Positions 48,627 through 58,310 are shown, counted from the first letter of the stretch. The stretch is 64,000 nucleotides of DNA from Thermococcus chitonophagus (GCF_002214605.1 NZ_CP015193.1:1840978-1904977), one strand, 5' to 3'. The notes: generated by a model not told the origin, from the letters alone. Made by a program: numbers and translations.

Positions 48627-48716
48627 GGTTCTTACCCAACCCTAAGTCAATAACACCCTTAAAACGGTTGCGGATTTGACACTAACATTTAAATCTTGGG
48701 AGTGCGAGGAGTGGAT

Positions 48717-49466
48717 ATGCACTATAGGAGAGTTGAAATCTTAATGAAGAGAGCGGAAGTATTTTGGAGTGCAAGGAGAATATATGATGAAGCAGGAATA
48801 TTATGATATCGTTGCTTTTAACTTTGAACAAGCAGTTCAGCTGAAGCTGAAGGCGATTCTACTTGAGTTCACAGGTGATGTCATCAAAACGCACTCCATT
48901 AGAACATTGCTTGATGCCCTTGGAGAAGTCTTAGGCAGAAGAGAGGAGGTCAGAAAGTTCATAAGGGAGCATAGGAATGACATAAAGGTGTTAGAAGATG
49001 CCTACGTTGAAACTAGGTACGAAGCAGTCATATATAGGGACTATGATGCGGAGGCAATAATGAAATCCGCAAAGTTAATACTTGACTTCGTTGAAGAACT
49101 GGTGAGGAAAATGGAGAACATTCAGAGGTGGCTAATAAGGAAGATGGGAAAGAGGTATCAGATGATAAAGAATTACCACAAGTTTCTTCCCCAGATAAAG
49201 GAGGCATGTATGGATATCTTTGGCGAGTGTGAAATTTACGTCTTTGGGAGTGTCGTCGAGGGAAAGTTTACAGCTGAGAGCGACGTTGACATTCTGATTG
49301 TTGTGGAGAGTGTTCCAGAGAGTTTAATGGAGAGAGCCAAGCTTAAGGTGGAAATAGAAGAGAGAGCAGGATTGCCGGAGGTCATCCCTTCGAATTCCAC
49401 ATAGTGGACAAAGAAGAATTTGAGTGGTATAAAGATGTCCTGAAGGTTAAGCTTAAGCCTGTGTGA
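48717..49466 (+). pseudogene. HEPN-nucleotidyltransferase (HepT/MntA-type) gene with two frameshifts
   Basis: The first frame reads MHYRRVEILMKRAEVFWS; the sense then continues in the frame of 48769-49404 with YMMKQEYYDIVAFNFEQAVQLKLKAIL, a HEPN domain with R-x5-H in RKFIREH, and runs without a stop into a minimal nucleotidyltransferase (YVFGSVVEGKFTAESDVDILI: GS...DxD). The end shifts again: HPFEFHIVDKEEFEWYKDVLKVKLKPV, stop at 49464-49466. In intact systems MntA AMPylates the HepT RNase toxin. Here both ends are out of frame, so it is probably dead. Confidence 0.7.
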
Positions 49467-49566
49467 TCTGCAGATGAAAAAGGATGAAGAGAAAGAAGAG
49501 AGCCAAGCAAGTACGGGGGCATCTACAAGAGGAGAAAGATTTAGGAGCCTCAGTGAGCTGAGTCAA

Positions 49567-50589
49567 TTAAACCCGCACAATTCTATAGCCAGCCGCCTTT
49601 CTCAACCTGTTCATAACGGCCAACCCCAGCCCCTTCTCCTCTACCCCTTCAGCCAAAACAACATCAACCCCAGCCCTGTCCATATGCCTTAAGGCCTTGA
49701 AAAGGTTCCTAGCTACGTCTTCAACGGTGTTCCCCAGGAAGAAGAACTCGTCAGCATTATACCTCCCAGAACCAATAACTCCAACCCTCTTACCTTTCCT
49801 CTTAAACTCCGCTATTAGCTCCCTTATCTTCTCTTCGACTTTCTCTCTGGGCCCTTCAATCACTATTACCTCGGCATTGGGAGCGTAGTGCCGGTACTTC
49901 ATTCCTGGGGCCTTTGCTAAGTCCACTTTCTTTCCGTAAACGGCTGGGTGAATCCTTACCTCACCAATGACCTTCTCAATTTCCTCCAGCGGTAAACCTC
50001 CAGGCCTGAGAAGCACGGGAGGCCATTCGGTTAAATCTATGACTGTCGACTCAACACCAATCCTCGTTTCGCCACCATCTATTATACACTCTATCTTCCC
50101 GTAAAAGTCATCTACAACATGCTCAGCGGAAGTGGGACTTGGCTTACCGCTTATGTTTGCTGAAGGAGCAGCTATCGGCCTTTCGCTCAGCTCTATGAGC
50201 TTTAAGGCTATTTCATGGGCAGGCATCCTTATGGCCACGGTATCGAGGCCACCAGTCGTTACTTTTGGAACTACCTCCCTCCTAGGAAGGACAATCGTTA
50301 AGGGGCCCGGCCAGAACTTCTTTGCCAGCATCTCAGCTTCTTCGGGAACCTCTCTAGCTAGCTCATGCACCTGGGAGAAGTCCGCTATATGGACTATCAG
50401 GGGATTATCGGCAGGCCTTCCCTTGGCCTCGAATATCCTCTTCACTGCCCTCTCATTTAGGGCATCAGCGCCTAGCCCATAGACTGTCTCGGTGGGAAAT
50501 GCTACAAGCTTCCCCTCCCTTATTAGTCTTGCAGCTACCTTGAGCTTCCTCTCGTCGATTTTATCCTTCATGTTTATGATGATCGTCAT
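49567..50589 (-). CDS. Threonylcarbamoyl-AMP synthase Sua5
   Basis: 340 residues: YrdC domain (GKLVAFPTETVYGLGADALNERAVKRIFEAKGRPADNPL, RPIAAPSANISGKPSPTSAEHV) and the Sua5 C-terminal domain (PGMKYRHYAPNAEVIVIEG). It makes threonylcarbamoyl-AMP used by KEOPS for t6A37. Starts with ATG 50589, overlapping the stop of the glycosyltransferase gene. Operon with a TrmO-like gene. Confidence 0.95.
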   Translation of the reverse strand: MTIIINMKDKIDERKLKVAARLIREGKLVAFPTETVYGLGADALNERAVKRIFEAKGRPADNPLIVHIADFSQVHELAREVPEEAEMLAKKFWPGPLTIVLPRREVVPKVTTGGLDTVAIRMPAHEIALKLIELSERPIAAPSANISGKPSPTSAEHVVDDFYGKIECIIDGGETRIGVESTVIDLTEWPPVLLRPGGLPLEEIEKVIGEVRIHPAVYGKKVDLAKAPGMKYRHYAPNAEVIVIEGPREKVEEKIRELIAEFKRKGKRVGVIGSGRYNADEFFFLGNTVEDVARNLFKALRHMDRAGVDVVLAEGVEEKGLGLAVMNRLRKAAGYRIVRV

Positions 50590-51572
50590 CTCACCACCTC
50601 CTCGTAAACCTTCTCGACTTCTCTACACGCCCTCTCAAGTGAATAAAAGGTAGAAATCCTCTTTCCAATCGTGCCCCTTTTAACTCCCTCCTTCCCCTCA
50701 AGTAGCTTACTTAAAAACTCAACTGCCTCCTCTAGGGTACTAAAGAGGTAACCGTTTTTACCGTGCCTTATCAACTCCCTTATCCCACCAACAGCTCTCC
50801 CCAAGACGGGAATGCCAAAGGAGTTTGCCTCGAGAATTACAAGGCCGAAGCCTTCCCTTCTTGAGGGGAGAACTAAGATCTTTGCCCTGCTCAAAACTTC
50901 CTCAGCCCTGACATACCCCAGGAACCTCACATTCTCTGGGGCCTTGATCCTGGATCCCTCACCGGCAATTATGAACTCTTCATTGGGGAAGTGCTCTGCG
51001 AGCCTTATGAAGTCATTTACACCTTTATACTTAGCAATCCTACCTAGGAACACGATCGCCTTTCCCTCGGATCTTCCGCTGAGGGTCGTCCAGTTGGGAA
51101 CAACCTTAACTTCCCTCGCACCTAGAGCTAGGGCCTTCTTAGCCAAGTAGTGGCTAACGGCTATCACTCTATCGGCCTTGATCAGGGACTCCTTGACGAA
51201 GTACCTGCCCAACGGAAGCTTGGACATGAACTCAAGATCGCTTCCATGAGCTGTAATCACCACCGGCCTGACGCCAGAGAGGATAGCGGAGTAGCTTGTG
51301 GTTCCCACGTAGTGTGCATGAATTACGTCGTAGGCATTCTTTTCGTGTAGCCTCCTTATAACCTTCGAGGCCAGCAAAACAAAGGATACCCCCCTAAGCC
51401 CAAAGACGTTGGGGACTTTGACCGAGTAGACTTCTTCCTCACTAACGTTAACCGTCCCATATGTTAGAACGTGAACCTCATGCCTCTCCCTAAGGCACTC
51501 AACTAATTCCTTGACGTGCCTCGCAACACCTCCCCTGTGGGGGGGATAGTGGCCCACCATCAGGATTTTCAC
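50586..51572 (-). CDS. Glycosyltransferase family 4
   Basis: 328 residues from GTG 51572, overlapping the TrmO stop as GTGA with GAGGTG ahead. GT-B fold: MVGHYPPHRGGVARHVKEL, ITAHGSDLEFM, VVPNWTTLSG, VFLGRIAKYKGVNDFI and PSRREGFGLVILEANSFGIPVLGRAVGGI with the E-x7-E motif. Nucleotide-sugar dependent; acceptor unknown. Confidence 0.92.
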   Translation of the reverse strand: MKILMVGHYPPHRGGVARHVKELVECLRERHEVHVLTYGTVNVSEEEVYSVKVPNVFGLRGVSFVLLASKVIRRLHEKNAYDVIHAHYVGTTSYSAILSGVRPVVITAHGSDLEFMSKLPLGRYFVKESLIKADRVIAVSHYLAKKALALGAREVKVVPNWTTLSGRSEGKAIVFLGRIAKYKGVNDFIRLAEHFPNEEFIIAGEGSRIKAPENVRFLGYVRAEEVLSRAKILVLPSRREGFGLVILEANSFGIPVLGRAVGGIRELIRHGKNGYLFSTLEEAVEFLSKLLEGKEGVKRGTIGKRISTFYSLERACREVEKVYEEVVR

Positions 51573-52195
51573 TCCAGGCACCTCAGCTTGTCCTTGATCT
51601 CAACGGGTAGTTCCTCATAAATGTCTTGGAGAGCCCTAATTAACCTGCATAATTCCTCAGCTGAAAGAACGGTAGTTTTGGGGCCGAGCTCAACTATCAA
51701 AGCCTCAAACTCCTCCGGTGATACCTCCTCAAGCTCGTCTAGATGCTCTGATTTCCTAGGAATCAAGTTTATCTCCCCTACCTGAAGGCCCCTGCTTATG
51801 TCAACCTCCCTCTCCTCGACCTCACTCGGACAGTCAAGCCTCTCGACGAATATCCTTATATCGAGGACGGGGGTTCCGTCATAAGCATCGACCCAGGAAA
51901 TGTAAAGCCTATTCCCCTCAATCCTCTCTATTCTAACCGTGTATAGTGCAAAGGGATTTGGCCTCAATGGGGAGCGAGTGGCAAAGACCCCGGTTAGGGG
52001 GTTCTTCGGGTTACCGTACGGATGAACCTTCAATATCTTCCTCTTCTCTGGATTGTCGCTTTCGTGAAGCCACGCCACTACCTTTATCCAGTCCCCCTCC
52101 CTTAATCCATCCACCGCCTCCAAGAACTCGGGGAGTATCTCGATGAACACTTCACTTTCCTTTCTAATGTACCCTATTGGATAGACTGTGAACAA
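51569..52195 (-). CDS. TrmO-like tRNA t6A37 N6-methyltransferase family protein
   Basis: 208 residues from TTG 52195, which has GGGAGGTGG five bases upstream and follows the previous stop by one base. FTVYPIGYIRKESEVFIEIL, ATRSPLRPNPFALYTVRIERIE and VDAYDGTPVLDIR are the UPF0066/TrmO motifs. TrmO methylates t6A37, so the gene fits with Sua5 two genes downstream. A C-terminal extension of about 70 residues is of unknown use. Confidence 0.88.
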   Translation of the reverse strand: MFTVYPIGYIRKESEVFIEILPEFLEAVDGLREGDWIKVVAWLHESDNPEKRKILKVHPYGNPKNPLTGVFATRSPLRPNPFALYTVRIERIEGNRLYISWVDAYDGTPVLDIRIFVERLDCPSEVEEREVDISRGLQVGEINLIPRKSEHLDELEEVSPEEFEALIVELGPKTTVLSAEELCRLIRALQDIYEELPVEIKDKLRCLE

Positions 52196-52196
52196 G

Positions 52197-52949
52197 CTAC
52201 CACCTCCCAACTATGAAGCCCTTGTTTAACTTTTTCGAGAAACAGATGATCTTTTCAACCTCAACGAAGGGGCCTGACCTGGGTCCAAGCTCGTAAACCT
52301 CAACATCATCAGAGAGCGAATAGGAGAGAGCTCCTTCAAGGATCCTGGGAAGGGAGTCTATGATCTTAACGTAGCCGTCCCTACATTGAAGTGGCCCCTT
52401 TAAGTAGCCCAGGAAAAGCTCCCACTTCATGAGCTCTCCAGCTATCCTCCAAGGAGCCCCTGTCTTCTCAAGGATTCTCCTAGCCGAGGATACAAGATAG
52501 GGGAAAAGCCTGTCCTGAGGGCTTATGTCGGCACCTAAATTGAAGAGGGGATCTCTAAAATTCTCATACTTTGGAGATTTAGTTGCTAAAAAGAGGTAAG
52601 GCTTAACTATCCTGTTGCTCCAGATGAGTATTTCCCTTGGCCGGCCAAATCTTCTATCAAGGGAAAAACCCCTCGTAGGGTTAAGATTCTTGAGCAGGTT
52701 CAACTGCAGAAGACCCGCTCCCAGGAAGAGATTCCTATCCCTTAAAAACTCCAAAACACTCAAAAACTCCTCATAGGCCTTCTCAACTTTTTCATCTTCC
52801 TCATTGGAGAAGAAGATTAGGGATGCATCGGCCAAGCTCTTTATAACGTTGGACTGAAGCAGAAGGAGAGAGTACTCACTAACATCCCCTTCCCTTATCT
52901 CCCTAAATGTATCGATTGCCTGCTTTAAGAAGTGCTTTCCGAGATCCAT
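52197..52949 (-). CDS. Conserved hypothetical protein
   Basis: 250 residues from ATG 52949. Mostly helical N terminus (FLKQAIDTFREIREGDVSEYSLLLLQSNVIKSLADASLIFF), then an alpha/beta part (ELGPRSGPFVEVEKIICFSKKLNKGFIVG). I recognise no family. It is the first gene of an operon with TrmO, GT4 and Sua5, so a link with tRNA modification is possible but not shown. Confidence 0.65.
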   Translation of the reverse strand: MDLGKHFLKQAIDTFREIREGDVSEYSLLLLQSNVIKSLADASLIFFSNEEDEKVEKAYEEFLSVLEFLRDRNLFLGAGLLQLNLLKNLNPTRGFSLDRRFGRPREILIWSNRIVKPYLFLATKSPKYENFRDPLFNLGADISPQDRLFPYLVSSARRILEKTGAPWRIAGELMKWELFLGYLKGPLQCRDGYVKIIDSLPRILEGALSYSLSDDVEVYELGPRSGPFVEVEKIICFSKKLNKGFIVGRW

Positions 52950-52985
52950 CAAATGTTAATAAGAAAAGGGGGATAAGAACTTTCC

Positions 52986-54305
52986 TCAGATGAAGAAGTA
53001 CCTCTCAAGCTCCCACTCGGTGACCCTCTTGGTGTCCTTCGGAAGGTGCTTGCTCTCAAGGTAATCCAAGTACTCCTCCCATTCTGCCTTCTTGTACTCG
53101 ATGAAGTTCCTGTAAGCTCCTCCTAGGGCCTCCTTGACAACCTTGTCCTTCTCAAGCTCCCCAAGGGCCTCTCCTAGGCTGCTTGGCAAGGTGTCAATTC
53201 CAAGCTGGGCCCTCTTCTCGTCGCTCATCTCGTAAACGTTCTCCTCAACATAGGCGAATGGATCAATCTTGTTCTTGATTCCGTCAAGTCCCGCCTTCAG
53301 GATTGCTGCAAATGCAAAGTAGGGGTTGGCACTTGGGTCTGGGCACCTGTACTCAATCCTTGCTCCGTTGCCCCAGAATGCCGGAACCCTAATGAGGGCA
53401 CTCCTGTTCCTGTAGCCCCAGCTTATGTACACTGGGGCCTCATAACCTGGGACGAGCCTCTTGTAGCTGTTCACGGTTGGGTTCGTGATGGCGGTTAGTG
53501 CTTTGGCGTGCTTCAGTATTCCGCCGATGAAGTGGAGGGCAGTTTCACTTAATCCCTCCTCTCCCTTGAATGCATTCTCTCCATCCTTCCAGAGGCTTAT
53601 GTGGAGATGCATTCCATTGCCAGGCATTCCGTAGATCGGCTTTGGCATGAACGTGGCGTATAGCCCGTGCATTTCCGCAACAGCCTTAACAACGTACTTG
53701 AAGCTTATGATGTTGTCTGCAGTCTTCAAGGCTTCATCGTACTTGAAGTCGATCTCGTGTTGGGCTTTTCCAACCTCATGGTGGAGTACTTCCGGAGTAA
53801 GACCGAAGGCTGGCATGTACTCGGCTATCTCCCTCTTTATCTCCTTCGCCTTGTCTAGGGTTAAGATGTCAAAGTACCCTCCAACGTCCGGAATTTCAAG
53901 TTCCCATGTACCGTTCTTCTTGAAGAGGTAGAACTCGGGCTCAGGGCCTATGTATGCCTTAAAGCCCTCCTTGGCAAGCTCATCTAAGACGTTCTTGAGG
54001 ACGCCCCTAGGATCTGCAGGGTAGGGCTTGTCGTCCTTGTAGATGTAACCGTATACCCTAGCGACGTTGTCCCATGGAACCTCAACGTAGGTGTTTGGGT
54101 CTGCCTTGAATATTAGATCGCTGTCCTCAATACCCTGGAACCCTGGGATTGAAGACCCATCGAAGGATATTCCGGTTTCTACTGCCTCTTCAAGCCTGCT
54201 AATTGGCACTTCCATCCCCTTAGGCACTCCGTTTATGTCGACAAATATCAACTGTACAAACTTGGGCTTCCTCTCAAACTTGTTCATGGCAGCACTAACG
54301 TTCAT
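52986..54305 (-). CDS. glnA: Glutamine synthetase (GSI-alpha)
   Basis: 439 residues. It makes glutamine from glutamate, ammonia and ATP. FVDINGVPKGMEVP, DGSSIPGFQGIEDSDL, GPEPEFYLF, HHEVGKAQHEIDF, GNGMHLHISL, NPTVNSYKRLVPGYEAP and NRSALIRVP are present. The NLYDLP adenylylation site is absent (ENVYEMSDEKR instead), as in GSI-alpha. GGAGGTGAAATAA precedes ATG 54305; a CCTTATATTGG TATA box lies near 54372-54382, and the heptamers GTTCACT and GTTCACG flank it. Confidence 0.96.
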   Translation of the reverse strand: MNVSAAMNKFERKPKFVQLIFVDINGVPKGMEVPISRLEEAVETGISFDGSSIPGFQGIEDSDLIFKADPNTYVEVPWDNVARVYGYIYKDDKPYPADPRGVLKNVLDELAKEGFKAYIGPEPEFYLFKKNGTWELEIPDVGGYFDILTLDKAKEIKREIAEYMPAFGLTPEVLHHEVGKAQHEIDFKYDEALKTADNIISFKYVVKAVAEMHGLYATFMPKPIYGMPGNGMHLHISLWKDGENAFKGEEGLSETALHFIGGILKHAKALTAITNPTVNSYKRLVPGYEAPVYISWGYRNRSALIRVPAFWGNGARIEYRCPDPSANPYFAFAAILKAGLDGIKNKIDPFAYVEENVYEMSDEKRAQLGIDTLPSSLGEALGELEKDKVVKEALGGAYRNFIEYKKAEWEEYLDYLESKHLPKDTKRVTEWELERYFFI

Positions 54306-54457
54306 TTATTTCACCTCCCCTCTGAATATCTATCTAATTTTCACCTGCACTCAGTGAACGTTTATCCAATATAAGGTTTTAGTCGTGAACATTAAACAAT
54401 AGACAAAATGTGCACGTTGAGATTGCACTATACAAGAAGATGTTCAAAATAGGCTGT

Positions 54458-54733
54458 TTAATGTCCAAATATTGACGAGTATATGATGAAAATTCCAGCG
54501 AGAAAAAGGGAGATGTAGGCAAGTAAACTTAGCTTGTAAATTCGAGAATTCCAGAAATGCTCCCGAACTATAAGGCCAACTATCATGAGCATTAGACCAT
54601 ATAAAGTTGAAAATATACCCACGGCCAGCTTAAGATTAACCCTCATGAGTAGGAGGATTCCAAAGACAGCCCCCGCAAATATCGTCACATGAGGAATCGT
54701 GAATGCATAATACCTCAATAGAGTTTTATCCAT
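54458..54733 (-). CDS. Small membrane protein, three TM segments
   Basis: 91 residues with about three hydrophobic helices (IPHVTIFAGAVFGILLLMRV, LAVGIFSTLYGLMLMIVGLIV, LSLLAYISLFLAGIFIIYSSIF). No family recognised. It follows the DUF61 gene by 3 bp and is likely its operon partner. Confidence 0.65.
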   Translation of the reverse strand: MDKTLLRYYAFTIPHVTIFAGAVFGILLLMRVNLKLAVGIFSTLYGLMLMIVGLIVREHFWNSRIYKLSLLAYISLFLAGIFIIYSSIFGH

Positions 54734-54736
54734 AGG

Positions 54737-55147
54737 CTACCACTCCACTATGAATGCATGAACAGTCGTTGTGGGGAGTTTCCTCCTTATCCTTGGGAGA
54801 TAATACCTAGGAAGTCTCAGCACTGTTCCTTCCTCATACCCCTCTTCCATCCCAAGTACCCTCTTTATTACTCTAACCTCAACTCTTCCCCTAACTATAA
54901 AGCTCCCCCTGTCAACTGTACTTATCTCAAGCACTATTGGTAGCTTAAGCTTTTCAGCATCTTCCTCATCTAGAATCGACCTTAGAAACATGAGCTCGTC
55001 CCGCTTAAAGTAGTGATAGCTACCGTCTCTCAGCTGTATCCTAGGATCGTCCATTGAAATAAGCCTCAAAAGACTTTCTCTTCTCCTGGGTAAGTGGGAG
55101 TTAATTCTCGCTATCTCGAACTCAATTATCTTCTCAACTCTCTCCAT
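54737..55147 (-). CDS. DUF61 (UPF0216) family protein
   Basis: 136 residues. IIEFEIARINSHLPRRRESLLRLI, LRDGSYHYFKRDELMFLRSILDEEDAEKLKLPIVLEI and SFIVRGRVEVRVIKRVLG match the archaeal UPF0216 family. Function unknown. Three bp downstream of the secreted protein gene. Confidence 0.85.
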   Translation of the reverse strand: MERVEKIIEFEIARINSHLPRRRESLLRLISMDDPRIQLRDGSYHYFKRDELMFLRSILDEEDAEKLKLPIVLEISTVDRGSFIVRGRVEVRVIKRVLGMEEGYEEGTVLRLPRYYLPRIRRKLPTTTVHAFIVEW

Positions 55148-55150
55148 GTT

Positions 55151-56710
55151 TCACTTCCTCCCCAGTGGAGATTTTCTCTTTGGCTTTTTCCTTTTTCTCC
55201 TCTTTCTCTTTGGATCATTGAACCAGCTGTATCCAGCCACAGCACCTATTACAACGACTATAACCAACACTACTATGATGCTCTTCTTAGAAGACGATGC
55301 CACAGCTGCCATGGAAGTCGAAGTTGTTGTATTGGCATATGTCACTAGGGTCTCCGAGGTAGTCGTTTTTTCAGAGGAAGTGGAGCTAACCGAACTCGAA
55401 GTTGTCGGTTGAAGTATTGACCCAATACCCTTGACTTCAACCTCCCTTCCTAGAACATCTAAGATAATAAAGTACCTGAAGTTCCCTCTCTTCGAAAGGT
55501 TTACCTGGAAATTGAACTCACCGGGAGGTAGCATAAGCGTTTCAACTCCCTTAACAACTGATCCATCGCTCCAAATTATACGATACTCGAGAGTTCCAGA
55601 TAATGAAATTGTATTCGGGTTCGTAATAACTACGGTTAGTACTTTACCATTTGCTGAGGCATTGAGAGTAGGAAACCCTACAACGAGGTAGCTTCCAGAG
55701 GACTCCCCTACCTTCAGCCCTTTGTATAAAACGCTAACAGTGATATCATGCCTTCCGGGTTTTTCAGTGGGAAGTCTAAGCTTTAGAATGTTAGATCCAG
55801 GGGCCACATCATATGTCGTTGAATTTGAGAAGGAGAAATCTGGGGCATAAACTCTCAACTGCACTTCAACCGTAGAATATCTGTCCGAAGAAACTACTAA
55901 GTATGCAAAATTTTCCTCCCCTTGAAGGACATTGGTACTTTCTATCGACATATTAACGAGGGAAATACCAATCTCAACCCAGTACTGCTTAGAATACTCA
56001 TACACCCCCCTCTCATATGATATTTCGTATTTTAACTCATAGACACCGGGAGGCAGGGGATCTGGAATTTTTATCTCGAATCTAATAACATTGTCCCCAG
56101 GTTCTATTTTTTGCGTAGCGACTCTCGAGACCACTACTTTGCCAGTCTGAGACAGCAACTGAGCCTTAGCGGTGACATTTATTGGGACGCTTGCCAGATT
56201 TCTAACATGAGAGTACACAACAATTGTGTCACCTGTTAAAGCGACTTTTGAATTTGGCTTCTCTTTTATGAAAGACATTGCTTCATAAAATACCAGAGGC
56301 CTACTCTTTACTTCCACGGGAACATACGCAGAGATAAGATAGAGTTGCCCAGTCTCAGTAAATCCCCACATGAACAGGTACAGTGTGTAATCTCCGGGTT
56401 CAACATTCTTGTCTACGTAGAGGGAGTATCTAATCGGCTTCTTTTCATCGGGAGACCAGAATCTTATTATCATATCTTGAAACTCTATGTCAAATCCTTC
56501 AACTTCATTTCCAGCGCTGTCAAAAAACTTAACCTGCTTTATTGAAACATATGAAAACTTTACCTTAAGACTATTAACTAGGTAAAACTCCCCCGAAGTA
56601 GTGGAGCCAGTAAGCCCTATAACTTCTCCTTCACACTTAAATTGGCCAAATTGTGCACTTACGAAAGGCATTAAAATAAGAATGATAAGTATGAGCAGAG
56701 CCCTCCTCAT
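55151..56710 (-). CDS. Secreted Ig-like repeat protein with C-terminal TM anchor
   Basis: 519 residues from ATG 56710. Signal peptide (ALLILIILILMPFVSA), four to five beta-sandwich domains resembling CARDB/archaeal adhesion modules (VEPGDYTLYLFMWG, IPDPLPPGVYELKYEISY, LPTEKPGRHDITVSVLYKG), a Thr/Ser-rich linker (SSVSSTSSEKTTTSETLV), one TM helix (SIIVVLVIVVVIGAVAGYSW) and a strongly basic tail. An S-layer-associated surface protein is likely; ligand unknown. Confidence 0.82.
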   Translation of the reverse strand: MRRALLILIILILMPFVSAQFGQFKCEGEVIGLTGSTTSGEFYLVNSLKVKFSYVSIKQVKFFDSAGNEVEGFDIEFQDMIIRFWSPDEKKPIRYSLYVDKNVEPGDYTLYLFMWGFTETGQLYLISAYVPVEVKSRPLVFYEAMSFIKEKPNSKVALTGDTIVVYSHVRNLASVPINVTAKAQLLSQTGKVVVSRVATQKIEPGDNVIRFEIKIPDPLPPGVYELKYEISYERGVYEYSKQYWVEIGISLVNMSIESTNVLQGEENFAYLVVSSDRYSTVEVQLRVYAPDFSFSNSTTYDVAPGSNILKLRLPTEKPGRHDITVSVLYKGLKVGESSGSYLVVGFPTLNASANGKVLTVVITNPNTISLSGTLEYRIIWSDGSVVKGVETLMLPPGEFNFQVNLSKRGNFRYFIILDVLGREVEVKGIGSILQPTTSSSVSSTSSEKTTTSETLVTYANTTTSTSMAAVASSSKKSIIVVLVIVVVIGAVAGYSWFNDPKRKRRKRKKPKRKSPLGRK

Positions 56711-56778
56711 CACTTCCCCTCCAGATTCATATCTCAGAGATTTAGGCTAAAATAGTTTATGGACAAGAGGCGAGGAGA

Positions 56779-57891
56779 ATGAAGTATGACGTGCTGATAA
56801 TCGGAGGGGGTCCTGCAGGTAATTACCTCGCAGGGTTACTAGCAGGAAAAATGGATGTTGCAGTAATAGAGAGAAAAGGTTCATTCGGAGGAAAGGCATG
56901 TACGGGAATAATTGGAGCGGAAATGTACGAAGCTCTGGGATTACCCGAGAAGGCCGTGTTGAACGCATTTAATGGTGCATTTTTTATTTCCAAAAAAACA
57001 GTATTTGAAATAAAAAGGCGAACACCTCAAGCCTATTTGGTTGATAGAAAGACCTTGGAGAGAGAACTTGCAAAGAAAGCTATGAGAAAGGGCGCTGAAT
57101 ATTATCTGGCAACTAATTTTCTAGGGTTCAGGGATGGAAAGGCCATAGTTCAGCATCTTGATTCAAAGTTTGCAATTCGGGCAGACTTCTATGTGGGGGC
57201 AGATGGCATAAATAGCACTGTCGCAAGGGAAATTAACGCCAAAACAGAAGGAGAAGTCCTAAGAGGGTGGGAACTAGAAGTGTTAGGCAACTTCAGGAGA
57301 GATAAGGTCGAAGTTTGGGTCAACAAGGAAATAAACCCAGAGTTTTTCCTCTGGGTAGCTCCGATAAACGAGGAAGAAGCTAGAGTTGGAACGTTCGGCC
57401 CAATAGATTCATTAGCTAAATTCCTCAAACTCAGGAGACTAGAGGGAGGGAAAATACTTGAATTTAAAACAGGTGCTGTAATTTTAGGATGGCGGAAACC
57501 CTGGGTTAAGGAAAACGTTGCCCTTTTGGGAGATGCAGCTCTCCAGATAAAACCCACAACAGCTGGAGGGATAGTTTTTGGAGCGTATTGTGCTAGGGTT
57601 CTTGCACGGGAGATATTAAAGGGGGATATCTCAAAATACGAAAAAGAATGCTCGTGGGTCAGAAACCAGATCAGCTTTGGGTTAAGAGTCAGGAAACTGT
57701 TTGAGAAAATGTCCCAAGAGAGTATAGAGGAAGTTTTTGAAATTCTTGGAAGTGAAGAAGCAAGGGAAATCATAGAAAAAAGTGCTAGTTTTGATGATCA
57801 TGTTCAGACGATAAAAGCCATTTTAAAAAGCCCAAAGCTTTTAGCCAAGCTCATTAGGATAAGCCCAATGATACTAAGAATGCTACTATAG
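56779..57891 (+). CDS. Geranylgeranyl reductase family FAD-dependent oxidoreductase
   Basis: 370 residues. Rossmann FAD site DVLIIGGGPAGNYLAGLLA, middle ADFYVGADGINSTVAREI, and VALLGDAALQIKPTTAGGIVFGAYCARVLA near 250-280. Such enzymes reduce isoprenoid double bonds of archaeal ether lipids; this copy may be a paralogue with another substrate. Monocistronic. Confidence 0.88.
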   Translation: MKYDVLIIGGGPAGNYLAGLLAGKMDVAVIERKGSFGGKACTGIIGAEMYEALGLPEKAVLNAFNGAFFISKKTVFEIKRRTPQAYLVDRKTLERELAKKAMRKGAEYYLATNFLGFRDGKAIVQHLDSKFAIRADFYVGADGINSTVAREINAKTEGEVLRGWELEVLGNFRRDKVEVWVNKEINPEFFLWVAPINEEEARVGTFGPIDSLAKFLKLRRLEGGKILEFKTGAVILGWRKPWVKENVALLGDAALQIKPTTAGGIVFGAYCARVLAREILKGDISKYEKECSWVRNQISFGLRVRKLFEKMSQESIEEVFEILGSEEAREIIEKSASFDDHVQTIKAILKSPKLLAKLIRISPMILRMLL

Positions 57892-58045
57892 ATGGATTCC
57901 AGACTATGAATGTGCACGTGAGAGAACATGCTCTTCTTTATCTGATAAGGATTACATAAGCCTTCTTAAAGTGCTTCTCAAGCAGAATGATCAAGCTTGG
58001 AAGAGAATATTCAGAATGGCTAAAGACCTAGGATTCCAGAGGTGA
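57892..58045 (+). other. Coding-like fragment without start
   Basis: The frame ending at TGA 58043-58045 reads WIPDYECARERTCSSLSDKD then YISLLKVLLKQNDQAWKRIF and DLGFQR, which looks like a protein C terminus, but no start codon or promoter is seen before it. It may be the remains of a deleted gene. No family recognised. Confidence 0.35.
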
Positions 58046-58099
58046 TTCCCATGGTAGTCAATATATACTCAATAGTGGCACACAAATTGGTGGGTCAAA

Positions 58100-58310
58100 G
58101 TGGGCAAAGTGGCCACTCCAGAAAGGGGCTCTCACAAAAGATGTTTTGGCAAAAAGAGGCGAAAGAAACGCTTACATATCACCCTCGATGAGGAGGTGGT
58201 CGGTGCCATGGAGAGTTTTGCTCTAAACAAGTCCAAATTCATAAACCAAACGTTGAGGTGGATTTTCTTTGGAGAAGATCCTCCAGAAGTTGTTATTGAG
58301 AGAATTCTGG
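58100..58310 (+). pseudogene. RHH-like protein gene cut off at tRNA-Glu
   Basis: From GTG 58100 the frame gives a basic N terminus (SHKRCFGKKRRKKR) and a ribbon-helix-helix-like core (LHITLDEEVVGAMESFALNKSKFINQTLRWIFF). The frame then runs through the antisense of tRNA-Glu to 58555, which cannot be natural. TATATACT at about 58062-58069 is a possible promoter. It is probably a fragment of an element integrated at the tRNA 3' end. Confidence 0.45.

Noticed and set aside
49474-49566. Plus-strand frame starting at ATG 49474
   Set aside because: It runs into the antisense of sua5, has highly charged low-complexity text and no promoter; treated as non-coding debris.
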